Counted from the stretch's first letter, positions 8,190 through 16,442 are shown. The stretch: 30,590 bases of DNA from Thermoplasmata archaeon (GCA_021796175.1 JAJYOM010000003.1:1-30590), one strand, 5' to 3'. The notes: generated by a model from the letters alone, not told the origin. Made by a program: numbers and translations.

Positions 8190-8415
8190 TCTCTTTTGCC
8201 AGCACTTCGGAACTGTGATGATGAATGCTCGATGCAATGCGTGCACTCGGCAAAGACGGTCTTTGGGCTGTGCAGTGCTTTCGGAAGAACGGGCCACCCG
8301 CACTTTCACCGCCGGCGGAATAATGCGAGTGAAGTTTACACCGCTCAGTTTACAGACAATTTTGTCTTACGGAATAATTGGATTTTCAGACAAATCATCC
8401 CCCGGATTCAGCAAT

Positions 8416-8425
8416 ATTAAATATG
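8416..8425 (+). promoter_or_regulatory. TATA-like box for the Rieske-cytochrome b operon
   Basis: ATTAAATATG lies about 40 nt before ATG 8459 and 54 nt before ATG 8474. It argues against the TTG at 8378, which would put the promoter inside the gene. Confidence 0.45.
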
Positions 8426-8473
8426 ATTAGTACAAATACCGACAAAAATCGCTATACAATGAGGGTCTTGGCA

Positions 8474-9379
8474 ATGGAGTTTAGCAATCCTTTGAGCATC
8501 GGTGATTTCTACTACCTGAGGAAATTTTCCGGGGCTATGAAGAACCCCCGGACAAAGTTCAACGATGTCAAGTTCATTGAAGGGGGGGAGAATTATCTTT
8601 GCCACTATCTGGCGAATAACGTCGGTCCTGTCGACGAAACAAGAAGGAAATTCATCAAAGGTCTTGTAATCGGGATAGGCGCCATAGCAGCGGCCAGTGT
8701 CCTGGACGCTGCGCGGGGACTTCAGGTGCCTCTTGCAGGTACAAGTGCTTTTCAGAAGATGCTTCTGGTTGATTCCACAGGTGCGGCTGTAAAAGGATCC
8801 TCAGTTCCTGTAAACAACCCTATCATTGTTCTGTATGAGTATCCGCTTACCGATGAGATCAACTTCCTTTTCAATCTCGGCGATACAAGCAACAATCCTG
8901 TGACACTTTCATCGTCCACAGTGACAGTCCCTCAGGACGGTCATACCTACACATTCCCCGGAGGAGTCGGACCAAAACAGTCCATTGTCTCCTACAGTGC
9001 AATTTGTCAGCACCTCGGCTGCAAGCCGCCGAACATACATTTCTATCCGCCTGCTTACATGAAGACCGGAATGCCTTTCCCGGCATTTCTGCCACAAGAT
9101 GCGATTACTGCCGCTCAAAGTGCAAATGTTCCGGGTGTAATACACTGCGATTGTCACGGTTCAACTTACGATCCGTATCATGGTGCATCTGTGCTCACCG
9201 GTCCAACCCAGCGCCCCCTGCCCTTCACAGTCCTTGAATGGGATTCATCTACTGATCAGCTCTATGCAACCGGCAGCGTGGGTGTCCCAGTTTACGGTCA
9301 TACAAATACACTTACCGGTGGCACCGGCTTGTCAGGTACCAGCACAACTGCGGCCAACAGTGTCAATCCCTTCCCCTGA
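8474..9379 (+). CDS. Rieske [2Fe-2S] protein with Tat signal anchor (SoxL/SoxF-like)
   Basis: 301 aa from ATG 8474, which has GAGGGT about 7 nt upstream; ATG 8459 is also possible. Residues 1-55 are a cytosolic extension, followed by a twin-arginine motif (TRRKFIK, Arg57-Arg58) and a hydrophobic anchor to about residue 78. The Rieske fold follows: CQHLGC supplies Cys178 and His180, CDCHGS supplies Cys225 and His228, and Cys183/Cys227 would form the family disulfide. The spacing between the two motifs is long, as in archaeal SoxL-type proteins. The protein carries electrons from quinol to the next acceptor on the outer membrane face. It is 13 nt from the cytochrome b gene, so they are co-transcribed. 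Export in folded form by the Tat system fits with tatC and tatA at 15-16 kb. Confidence 0.9.
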   Translation: MEFSNPLSIGDFYYLRKFSGAMKNPRTKFNDVKFIEGGENYLCHYLANNVGPVDETRRKFIKGLVIGIGAIAAASVLDAARGLQVPLAGTSAFQKMLLVDSTGAAVKGSSVPVNNPIIVLYEYPLTDEINFLFNLGDTSNNPVTLSSSTVTVPQDGHTYTFPGGVGPKQSIVSYSAICQHLGCKPPNIHFYPPAYMKTGMPFPAFLPQDAITAAQSANVPGVIHCDCHGSTYDPYHGASVLTGPTQRPLPFTVLEWDSSTDQLYATGSVGVPVYGHTNTLTGGTGLSGTSTTAANSVNPFP

Positions 9380-9392
9380 TGGAGTGAGAACC

Positions 9393-10058
9393 ATGAGCAC
9401 AATGGACCGCATATCCGGCTTTGTCTCGAAGGTGACATCCAGACTTTCACTGAAGCAGTTCGTCGACATCAATGAACAACCACTGTTCAGGATGCCTAAC
9501 TACATGTTCAGGCTCAGATACTGGCTGGGCGCACTTGTAGCGGCCGCTTTTCTCTGGGAGGTGGCCACGGGCCTGTTTCTGCTTCTCAGCTATTACCCGT
9601 CAAATCCTTACAATCAGACGCAGTATCTCATCTCAAAAATACCGTTTGGTGCGCCAATACTGTACAGCCACCTCTACGGTGCATACTTCATGATATTCCT
9701 CGCTTACATTCACCTGTTCAGGAATTACTTTGACGGTGCATACAAGAAACCAAGGCAGCTTCTGTGGGTCGTGGGAATAGTACTGTTTGCACTCACACTT
9801 GGAACGGCATTCACAGGGTATTCGCTCCCTGCCGATATACTGGGCGTCGACGCGGACGGCGTAGCCCAGGGAATTGTCGCCGGCGCACCCGGTGGCTCAA
9901 TTATAAACACAATACTTTTCGGAAACGGGGTCAGCCTCGACATGTATACCAGGCTGCTTGGCTGGCACATCATACTAACTGCAATCATAGGCGGTTTCCT
10001 CGTTCTTCACTTCATGCTCTTCGAGCAGTACGGCGTGATGCCGTTCCAAGAAGGTTAA
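9393..10058 (+). CDS. cytochrome b, N-terminal heme-binding part (frame ends early)
   Basis: 221 aa from ATG 9393, with GGAGTGAG just upstream; an in-frame extension back to 9180 overlaps the Rieske gene and is not credible. This is the four-helix di-heme domain of cytochrome b. Axial histidine pairs are visible with 14-residue spacing: His93/His107 (YSHLYGAYF...YIHLF) and His192/His206 (GWHIILTA...VLHF). It oxidises or reduces quinone together with the Rieske protein. The reading frame hits TAA at 10056-10058, just after helix D, but the neighbouring frame continues at once with sequence expected for the rest of the same protein. The gene therefore looks frameshifted rather than a natural b6-type subunit, although a split b6/subunit IV arrangement cannot be excluded. 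Confidence 0.88.
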   Translation: MSTMDRISGFVSKVTSRLSLKQFVDINEQPLFRMPNYMFRLRYWLGALVAAAFLWEVATGLFLLLSYYPSNPYNQTQYLISKIPFGAPILYSHLYGAYFMIFLAYIHLFRNYFDGAYKKPRQLLWVVGIVLFALTLGTAFTGYSLPADILGVDADGVAQGIVAGAPGGSIINTILFGNGVSLDMYTRLLGWHIILTAIIGGFLVLHFMLFEQYGVMPFQEG

Positions 10059-11178
10059 AGAGAAGGTTCCGGCTGTATATCCGAAGGAGCAGTGGCAGAA
10101 TTTCAATCCATGGTTTCCCAGGAACTTCGCATACACGCTGCAGCTGACGCTGTTCATCTGGGGATTGATTCTCATCGTTCCGAATATTATCATCAACATA
10201 CCAAACATACCGTCAAGCATTTCAGCGCTCGTTTCTCCGGCACCTCTTCTTCCTCCAACCAGCACACAGGCTTCGAGCATACCGGCATATCCCCCCTGGT
10301 TCTTCCTTTTCCTATACAAAGCGCTCGATTTCCTGCAGCCGAATGGTGCGCCGTACACACCGCTCATGGCTTCGCTGCTTGCCGGGCTCGTGCCCGCTCT
10401 GTATCTGCTTCTTGTGCCATGGCTCGACACGTCAGATGAGACCTCCTCCCACAAGAGGTCCTTCTTTACAGGCGTGGGAATTCTGCTTGTCACTTATCTC
10501 GTGCAGTTGAGCGTCTGGGGGGCCGTTGAACCGAGTGTTCCTGAACCATTCCCGACACAGGTGGGCCTGATGCTTCCACCGCTTGCTATTGCTTTCTTCT
10601 CCCTTTACGTACTGCCAAGGTTCATACATTCAAAGAAGGGAGAACGGGAGCTGACTCCAAAAAATGCGGCACTGCTGATTGTTGTCGGTCTGATAATCGT
10701 GGGCACATGGAGCAGCCTGCTGAAACACATGTCTGTCTATCTTATCGGCGTCTTTGTTCCAATTGCACTTTCTCTGGTCCTGTTCGCCACCAGGTTTGCG
10801 AGGGGTGTTAAAGTGGTAGAGAAGCCTGAGAAGAGCCCGAAATTGATGACTTACAATTTAGCCATTGTTTTCCTCGTACTGCTGTTCATCACGGCCGGAG
10901 GCATTCTCGGCCTTCTGATTCAGCTGCCGACGATTGGACAGGAGAGCACCTACTGGGGAGTAGGAGCCGGTATATTGCTGCTGATATTCAGTTATGCCCT
11001 GTCCCTCTATGGCTATCTTTTCTTCCCTCAGGAGAACGACGAGGTAAAGATAGCGCCACCAAGACGCCCTGTCAGGCTGTCTCCAAGACGACTTGACGTC
11101 GAGGGTTCTTCCGGAGCGGCTGAAGGGGAGGAAGTACCGGCTAAATCCGGTCCTGCAACAGCCGCGAAAGAAGAGTGA
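10051..11178 (+). CDS. cytochrome b, C-terminal part in the +1 frame
   Basis: This frame is open from 10039 and runs to TGA 11178. It starts without any ATG or GTG; the first TTG is at 10165, already inside a membrane helix. Read from 10051 it gives KVKEKVPAVYPKEQW, then NPWFPRNFAY and a helix ending LILIVPNI, i.e. the normal cytosolic link and helix E of archaeal cytochrome b. PPWFFLFLYK occupies the place of the quinol-oxidation PEWY motif. Further helices follow to about 11030, then a charged Ala/Glu/Lys/Pro-rich tail. As drawn it is not an independent gene: it belongs to the upstream frame through a one-base shift. Whether the shift is a sequencing error, a real mutation or programmed frameshifting cannot be told here. 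Confidence 0.8.
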   Translation, partial: KVKEKVPAVYPKEQWQNFNPWFPRNFAYTLQLTLFIWGLILIVPNIIINIPNIPSSISALVSPAPLLPPTSTQASSIPAYPPWFFLFLYKALDFLQPNGAPYTPLMASLLAGLVPALYLLLVPWLDTSDETSSHKRSFFTGVGILLVTYLVQLSVWGAVEPSVPEPFPTQVGLMLPPLAIAFFSLYVLPRFIHSKKGERELTPKNAALLIVVGLIIVGTWSSLLKHMSVYLIGVFVPIALSLVLFATRFARGVKVVEKPEKSPKLMTYNLAIVFLVLLFITAGGILGLLIQLPTIGQESTYWGVGAGILLLIFSYALSLYGYLFFPQENDEVKIAPPRRPVRLSPRRLDVEGSSGAAEGEEVPAKSGPATAAKEE

Positions 11179-11509
11179 AACTGTAAAGCAAAAGGCGACT
11201 GGCGGCTTGAGCGGCGATTCGGCGTCCAGATGACATTCAACTGTTCTTAATCGGTCGCTTCCTCAAAAGCAGTATCTGCTTCGATGTGTCAGGGCACTAA
11301 TATGGAAATTCACCAGGCAGTTATCGAAGAAATTCTGTATCTGCGTTCATTTGATGCCGGATACCCTCTCTGTGCAGGCCGCTTCGCATTCAACAGCAGG
11401 CATAGATGGCAGACTGCGTCATTGCGAAGAAGACTCCGCACAAGCAGTTCAGATTTGAAGTGTCAGATCTCCCCTTGCCGTAAAGGGGAGCTTTCCTCCA
11501 CTGACTGAT
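11179..11509. other. convergent intergenic region
   Basis: A gap of about 330 nt between the cytochrome b end and the subunit II end, which point towards each other. A 74-codon open frame (11284-11508) has no start signal, no recognisable family and a scattered composition, so I do not call it. The only structure I see is the hairpin at 11469-11490. Confidence 0.5.
11469..11490 (-). terminator. hairpin, possible terminator of the oxidase operon
   Basis: CTCCCCTT-GCCGTA-AAGGGGAG forms a perfect 8-bp stem with a 6-nt loop, 20 nt after the stop of subunit II on the minus strand. No long T-run follows in that direction, so termination is a guess; it could also stabilise the mRNA 3' end. Confidence 0.45.
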
Positions 11510-12190
11510 TTAGTGAGAGGAAATCCACGTCTGAAAGCTGGACTGGTTCACAAACTGCATGTATGACCACATGTCTGCATGCTGTATTCCGCACAGTTCT
11601 GTGCAGAATACCTGATAAGTGCCAGGGACAGTGACCTCCGTCCAGGCCGAGTTCCAGACACCAGGGTACGCATCCACTTTCACATCAAATGCCGGGATCG
11701 AGAACTCATGCATGACGTCCTCACTGGTCACCTTAAACACTATCGTGGTATTGGTCGGAAACCTAATAGTGGAAGGATGCAGTGCGTTGGTTGTCACATT
11801 GTAGCCGTTTGGGTATTTGAACGTCCATGTCCACTGGGCTGCGTAGACAGTGATGTTAAGATCTCCGTTGGTATTGCTTGGAACATTCTTCAGATAATAC
11901 GATGTGGGCAGTGTATAGAAGAACAGACCGTAGAATACGATGGCTAGGAAAACCACCAGATAGAGTACCACCTTTGCATTGCCGCGCGTGGAACTTGGAA
12001 TCACTCCCGGCTTGATCTGGTTGGTTTCCGGCCTGCCTTTCCTGGGTCTTGTCGAAACTACCAGGTAGATAATCCAGATGACGAAGAACGCGCTTGCAGC
12101 CAGTGCCACCGCAAGATAGAGGTAGAAAAGTGACCACCACCTTGCAGAAGTGACGGAAACAGCCTCAAGCATCAGTTTGCTCTCTATCAT
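11510..12190 (-). CDS. coxB: heme-copper oxidase subunit II with CuA site (SoxH-like)
   Basis: 226 aa, ATG start at 12190. Two N-terminal membrane helices (about residues 18-46 and 73-93) are followed by an outward cupredoxin domain. CuA ligands are all present: His161 (VMHEFSIP), Cys196, Glu198, Cys200, His204 and Met207 (CTELCGIQHADM). The aromatic electron-entry stretch appears as QWTWTFKYP. The protein accepts electrons from a soluble or anchored donor, here most likely the sulfocyanin-like protein at 16.6 kb because no cytochrome c is present, and passes them to subunit I. It is the last gene of a three-gene minus-strand operon. Several N-x-T/S sequons lie in the external domain. Confidence 0.95.
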   Translation of the reverse strand: MIESKLMLEAVSVTSARWWSLFYLYLAVALAASAFFVIWIIYLVVSTRPRKGRPETNQIKPGVIPSSTRGNAKVVLYLVVFLAIVFYGLFFYTLPTSYYLKNVPSNTNGDLNITVYAAQWTWTFKYPNGYNVTTNALHPSTIRFPTNTTIVFKVTSEDVMHEFSIPAFDVKVDAYPGVWNSAWTEVTVPGTYQVFCTELCGIQHADMWSYMQFVNQSSFQTWISSH

Positions 12191-12237
12191 TTCAGTTCAA
12201 CTCCGTTCTGCCCATGCGGGAAATGTCACGATACAAC

Positions 12238-12405
12238 TCAAATCCACCTTCCCATGTATAAGTTCAGGAACCACCATCCGCCAATCACAAGCGTGAAGAC
12301 GATCAGCAGCAGTATGACAGTATTCTCAGATATCTGAAGCCCGGGTTTTTCCTCTTCTGTGTTCTGACCTTCAGCCTCTTCCGTTCCTGTTACTTCTTCT
12401 GTCAT
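12238..12405 (-). CDS. single-helix small protein of the oxidase operon
   Basis: 55 aa from ATG 12405, which has a strong GGAGGT 7 nt upstream; the longer frame starting at 12465 overlaps subunit I/III and is rejected. The N-terminal half is very acidic (Glu/Thr/Gly-rich, about residues 2-24) and the C-terminal half is one membrane helix (TVILLLIVFTLVIGGWWFL) ending NLYMGRWI. It lies 13 nt after the fused subunit I/III gene and 47 nt before subunit II, so it is probably a small accessory subunit of the oxidase, like the one-helix subunit IV of other heme-copper oxidases. I recognise no named family. Confidence 0.75.
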   Translation of the reverse strand: MTEEVTGTEEAEGQNTEEEKPGLQISENTVILLLIVFTLVIGGWWFLNLYMGRWI

Positions 12406-12418
12406 TTTTCCACCTCCG

Positions 12419-14842
12419 TTAAACCATTGTGAATGTCCCAGTAAGTGCAATGCCGGCAATTGCAATGAGAACCCAGAAATAGAAGAGCGAAGAAATGCTA
12501 GAAGACACCGTTCTTGTAAGCGGTCTGCCAGTTACTGCTTTCACTGCGAAGTATATCATGACCGAGACTGCTGCAACGATGTGAGCGATATGAACAATGC
12601 CCGCATCATAGAATGCCGACAGCAGCGGGTTGACACTCATCTTTGAGAAGCCATACCCTGCATCTGCAAGTTGAGACCAGTCGGAAAGTGTGGCTATAAT
12701 GTATATTGCCGCAAAGATAACAGTCAGAACCAGCCCGCCAAATACTGCATGCTTATTGCCGTTTTTTGCTCCCCTGGATGCAGAGTACATGCTTCCAACA
12801 CTGCCTATCAGCACTAGGGAAGATACAGCGAAGTTTGGAAATGCCTCAATAGGATCAATGAGCTTGATATTGAACACCGGAGCCTGCAGCACGAGGAATG
12901 TGGAAGCTGCAAGCAGTGTCAGAAAGACAAATATATCGCCTGTCAGGAAAATCCACATGCCAACTTTTCTGCTGTCCATCTGGCTGAAGGGCCAGGTTTC
13001 CTTGTTAAGGTCGCCATCCGGTTCTACAGAGGGGAACGCGTCATAATAATCGTCTACCATCCACCCCAGGACCGCAATGATGAATATCATGAGGCCAAGT
13101 GCCATCACGTAGTTGTTGAAGCCCTCTATGTAAAGCGAAATTCCAAGCAACGTCACAAATGCACCAAGCGATACTAGCATTGGCCAGGGACTCAGGTGTG
13201 CACCACTCGCGTGTTCATGTGAAACTGCATGCGGTGTCTGTACCGGCGGGATCACCATCAACAAATTCCCCTTGACCATTGGAGTCCCCTCAAAGTTGAA
13301 CTCCGGGGGCGGTGATGGTATAAGCCACTCGTAGGACCAGGCACCCCAAGGATTACCGTTTGCAGCAGGTCCTTTAACTGTGGAATAGATGAGGTTGGCA
13401 ATCAGGAACAGCTGAGAAAATCCGAATATGAATGCACCTATGGTAGCGATCTGATTTGGCAGAGTCCATCCAAGGCCAGCGGGATACGTGTAGTATCTCC
13501 TGGGCATATCGTAGAGTATGAACATGGGGAAATATAGCAGATTCAAACCTATGAAAGAGCTTATGAAATGAACACGGCCGAGCTTCTCGCTGTACATCTT
13601 TCCTGTAATCTTGGGGAACCAGAAATAGAGTCCGGAATAGATTCCGAAGAGTATCGTGCCTGCAAATATGTAATGGAAGTGAGCAACCACCCAGTAGTCA
13701 CCATTGAAACCGGAGTCAAGAGCGACTGACGCAAGGAAGATGCCGCTCGCGCCGCCTATAATGAATGCTATGACACCGCCCACAGTGAAAAGTGCCGGCG
13801 TTTCCGGCCTGAATGTCCCCTTCACTTTTGTAATTACTTCACCGAGAACAAGGACACCCGCAGGTATGCCGATTGCCATTGTGTTGATGTTTGATATAGT
13901 AAGCCAGAACAGGTTTGTTCCTGTCATGAACATATGGTGCATGTAAACCGTAAGACTGAGCAGTGTCTCCACAGCGAATGCGCCGATCATGAACTTTTTG
14001 GTGTAAATAGGCATCCCGGAAAAATGGCTGGAGACGTCGTACATTATACCCAGTGCAGGCAGGAAAACGATGTAAACTTCAGGGTGCCCGAAAAACCAGA
14101 AGAGCTGTTGCCAGAGCAACGCCCCTCCAGCGGGTGAAAGCAAAACAGTTGAACCCAGAACTCTTCCTATAAACAGCAGTACCAGATCGGTGGCAACGAC
14201 CGGGAATGCCATCCACATCATCATTATTGTAAACATTATGGATATTGTGAACATCGGGAGGTCGAGCCATTTGTACCCCTTTGCCCTCTTCAACGCAATA
14301 GTCACCGCGAAATTCGCCGTGCTGACTATGACGGAGGAACTGAGCATGATCAATCCGAGTATGGCCGCATCTTCTCCCACCTGGGGCGAATACTGCACCT
14401 GATTGAGCGGCTGGTAAATGTACCACCCGCCAGCTATGTTTCCGCCAGTGAAGAAGAAGCCGCTGATGAACAGGATTGCAGAGAAAAGATAGAGCCAGTA
14501 GCTCAAAGCGTTTAGCCTTGGAAATGCCATATCCTTCGCGCCAATCTGAATTGGCACGACATAGTTGGCAAGTGCAAAAGCAAATGCACTGATGAAAAAG
14601 AAGACCATCAGTATGCCGTGGGTCGTTACGAATTGGTTGTAGTAGTAACTGCTCAGAAAAGTGTTCTCCGGATAGAAAAGCTGGGTCCTCATCATGAGGG
14701 CAAGCGATCCTGCGATGAAGAACACGACAAGCGAAGTCACCAGGTAGAGTATGCCAATGTCCTTGTGGTTGGTTGTAAAAAGCCACCTCTTGACTGAATT
14801 AACGTAGTTGTATTCCTGACTCGATTTGGTCTTGAATCCCAT
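12419..14842 (-). CDS. heme-copper oxidase fused subunit I/III (SoxM-like)
   Basis: 807 aa from ATG 14842; an in-frame ATG at 14974 would put the leader and TATA box inside the gene. Subunit I (about residues 1-560): heme a ligands His75 (TTHG) and His390, CuB ligands His253, His302 and His303, the active-site Tyr257 in HPEVY, and heme a3 ligand His388 in HFHY. D-pathway residues Asp104 and Asn111 (IGAKDMAFPRLN) and Glu255 are present, as in A-type oxidases, but the usual K-pathway Thr/Lys pair reads IPAGVLVL. Subunit III (about residues 610-807) supplies the extra helices after a linker rich in His and Pro. The enzyme reduces O2 to water and pumps protons. First gene of the operon with the 55-aa protein and CuA subunit II. 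Confidence 0.95.
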   Translation of the reverse strand: MGFKTKSSQEYNYVNSVKRWLFTTNHKDIGILYLVTSLVVFFIAGSLALMMRTQLFYPENTFLSSYYYNQFVTTHGILMVFFFISAFAFALANYVVPIQIGAKDMAFPRLNALSYWLYLFSAILFISGFFFTGGNIAGGWYIYQPLNQVQYSPQVGEDAAILGLIMLSSSVIVSTANFAVTIALKRAKGYKWLDLPMFTISIMFTIMMMWMAFPVVATDLVLLFIGRVLGSTVLLSPAGGALLWQQLFWFFGHPEVYIVFLPALGIMYDVSSHFSGMPIYTKKFMIGAFAVETLLSLTVYMHHMFMTGTNLFWLTISNINTMAIGIPAGVLVLGEVITKVKGTFRPETPALFTVGGVIAFIIGGASGIFLASVALDSGFNGDYWVVAHFHYIFAGTILFGIYSGLYFWFPKITGKMYSEKLGRVHFISSFIGLNLLYFPMFILYDMPRRYYTYPAGLGWTLPNQIATIGAFIFGFSQLFLIANLIYSTVKGPAANGNPWGAWSYEWLIPSPPPEFNFEGTPMVKGNLLMVIPPVQTPHAVSHEHASGAHLSPWPMLVSLGAFVTLLGISLYIEGFNNYVMALGLMIFIIAVLGWMVDDYYDAFPSVEPDGDLNKETWPFSQMDSRKVGMWIFLTGDIFVFLTLLAASTFLVLQAPVFNIKLIDPIEAFPNFAVSSLVLIGSVGSMYSASRGAKNGNKHAVFGGLVLTVIFAAIYIIATLSDWSQLADAGYGFSKMSVNPLLSAFYDAGIVHIAHIVAAVSVMIYFAVKAVTGRPLTRTVSSSISSLFYFWVLIAIAGIALTGTFTMV

Positions 14843-15212
14843 CAAGTTGTCATCCACCCTCTTACCCTGCAAGCCTGGACAGTCCCGGCACGTAATTGTC
14901 GGTTGCTGCCACCAAACACGATAAAGCATAAAAAGGTTATGAAAAGTTGTTAAATCGCAAACTCTGGTTTCCACTTCTGGATTGCGGCTCTCACCCGGTG
15001 ATGCGTCGATAAAATATTCCCGTCCCGGACTGAACGTTCGTCATTCACTATCGGTCGCGCAAGGCGCTGTTTTCCTGCCACACTGATCATTCCCATGATG
15101 ACTGGACAGAAGTTATTGGCATGATGAAACGAGAAACGGACTCAGCAGTGAAGTGAGTCGCCTCAACTGCAGTCAAATACATTTATAATCGGTGCTTCTG
15201 TATGAACGGCAA
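14843..15212. promoter_or_regulatory. divergent promoter region between oxidase operon and tatC
   Basis: 370 nt without a gene. Minus-strand TATA-like boxes for the oxidase operon: CTTTTTATGC (14926-14935) and GCTTTATCG (14919-14927), predicting a leader of about 55-60 nt. The plus-strand box for tatC is at 15181-15189. I see no convincing small gene or stable RNA in the central 15000-15170 stretch. Confidence 0.5.
15181..15189 (+). promoter_or_regulatory. TATA box of tatC
   Basis: ATTTATAAT lies about 28 nt before ATG 15213, the spacing of a leaderless archaeal transcript. This decides the start over the in-frame GTG at 15192. Confidence 0.6.
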
Positions 15213-16073
15213 ATGAGCGCGCTTGAAAGCGGTCTCGGCCAGTTATTCCAGAATCCCTTCTTCAGTCACCTTCAGGATCTTGCCAAAAGATTACGGCGTG
15301 TAGCCCTGTCCATTTTTGTTTTCCTTGCTGTATTCTTCATTTTCGGCCCCGGCTACCTGAATGTGCCCCCGGCAATCTTTATTTTGCAGCCGTTTGGCAT
15401 ATTTCTCGTTACGAGAATTCCAATAATGGTACCGAGCTTCATCGACAGCTTCTCCAATGTCATTGTCAGATTTCTCATATTCAGCGAATTGCCCAAGGGA
15501 TTGGTCGTCATCAATGTTGGCGCTTTCGACTCTGTTTACTCTTCACTTCAGGTTTCATTCCTGCTTAGCATTCTGGTGTCTACGCCCGTAATTTTGACAC
15601 AGATGTGGAAATTCATCTCGCCCGGTCTCTACGAGAAGGAGAAGCTGCACATCAGATGGATCACAGTGCCAGCTGTTTTCCTTTTCATCTGCGGTGTCCT
15701 TTTTGCCTACCTGCTGGTCATCCCTGTCCTGATGTATGTTATCAAACTGTACATACAATCCCTCGGAGTTCAGTCATTCCTGAGCGTACGCTCATTCATC
15801 ACCATCATGGTGTCATTCATGCTTGCTTTCGGCTTCTCCTTTGAGCTGCCGATCGTTATGGTATCTCTCACAAGATTCGGCTTCGTGCAGGCAAAGGTCT
15901 GGCGTGAAAACTGGCGATATGGAATACTCGGTTCATTTGTTATTGCCCTGATACTTTCACCCGGCGTAACGGGTGGTCTGATAGAGACAATAATCGGACT
16001 CACTCTTTCCGGACTATACATGGTCGGCGCGGCAGTATCATCAAGGCTTGAAAGTAAATATCGCCAGAAGTGA
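15213..16073 (+). CDS. tatC: Sec-independent translocase subunit TatC
   Basis: 286 aa with six membrane helices. TatC hallmarks are visible: an N-terminal HLQDLAKRLRRV stretch, the loop after helix 2-3 with TPVILTQMWKFISPGLYEKEK, and FGFSFELPIV in helix 4. TatC recognises twin-arginine signal peptides and, with TatA, moves folded cofactor-containing proteins across the membrane. There is an insertion between helices 1 and 2 (about residues 55-100) of extra hydrophobic sequence. The start at ATG 15213 is set by the TATA box. The likely client in this window is the Rieske protein. tatA is on the other strand, tail to tail, 132 nt away. Confidence 0.93.
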   Translation: MSALESGLGQLFQNPFFSHLQDLAKRLRRVALSIFVFLAVFFIFGPGYLNVPPAIFILQPFGIFLVTRIPIMVPSFIDSFSNVIVRFLIFSELPKGLVVINVGAFDSVYSSLQVSFLLSILVSTPVILTQMWKFISPGLYEKEKLHIRWITVPAVFLFICGVLFAYLLVIPVLMYVIKLYIQSLGVQSFLSVRSFITIMVSFMLAFGFSFELPIVMVSLTRFGFVQAKVWRENWRYGILGSFVIALILSPGVTGGLIETIIGLTLSGLYMVGAAVSSRLESKYRQK

Positions 16074-16205
16074 AAGATGGTCTGTTGCAGAGTAATTTGC
16101 GAGTGAAGCGGTTTGGTAGAATTCAACAATAAAACTGTATCGGCGGCTCAGAGGCAGGCTTGCAAGCTGAACGTCATGTCTTGTAGTTGAGCAACTTTGC
16201 TGAAG

Positions 16206-16415
16206 TTACTTGTTTTCAACTGTTGCAACGGGTTTATCCGCCTTCGTCGAATTGACCTCTTTCTCTATCTCTTTCTGTATTTCCATCTGACCACGCTTGA
16301 ACTCACCTGCAGCTCTTCCAAAAGATCTGAAAAATTCAGGTATCTTGTTTGCCCCTCCGAACAGAAGGAGCGCCACTACGCCCACAATCACCCAGTCCCA
16401 CATATTTCCTATCAT
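16206..16415 (-). CDS. tatA: twin-arginine translocase subunit TatA
   Basis: 69 aa from ATG 16415; ATG 16403 is an alternative. It shows the TatA/E plan: a short N-terminal membrane helix (WDWVIVGVVALLLFGG), the hinge, the amphipathic helix with the family pattern KIPEFFRSFGRAAGEFKRG, and a charged tail. A TATA-like ATTAAAG on the minus strand (16433-16442) about 22-25 nt upstream supports a leaderless start. TatA forms the oligomer that opens the membrane for folded substrates. No second TatA/B paralogue is in the window, so this may be a minimal TatAC system. Confidence 0.9.
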   Translation of the reverse strand: MIGNMWDWVIVGVVALLLFGGANKIPEFFRSFGRAAGEFKRGQMEIQKEIEKEVNSTKADKPVATVENK

Positions 16416-16432
16416 AATACGCACCCGGAACC

Positions 16433-16442
16433 GCTTTAATCC
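16433..16442 (-). promoter_or_regulatory. TATA-like box of tatA
   Basis: GGATTAAAGC on the minus strand is centred about 22-25 nt before ATG 16415, fitting a leaderless message. Confidence 0.45.

Noticed and set aside
9180..9392. Upstream extension of the cytochrome b frame
   Set aside because: It lies inside the Rieske gene and is Pro/Ser-rich shadow sequence; ATG 9393 has a good ribosome site.
10047..10060. Programmed +1 frameshifting in cytochrome b as the firm explanation
   Set aside because: GGT-TAA-A could shift in principle, but there is no flanking stimulator I recognise and an error or mutation is simpler; kept only as one option.
11284..11508. 74-codon frame in the convergent gap
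   Set aside because: No promoter, family or codon bias; its end runs through the terminator-like hairpin.
14079..14786. 235-codon minus-strand frame inside oxidase subunit I/III
   Set aside because: It runs through the part encoding conserved heme and copper ligands in the correct frame, so it is a shadow.
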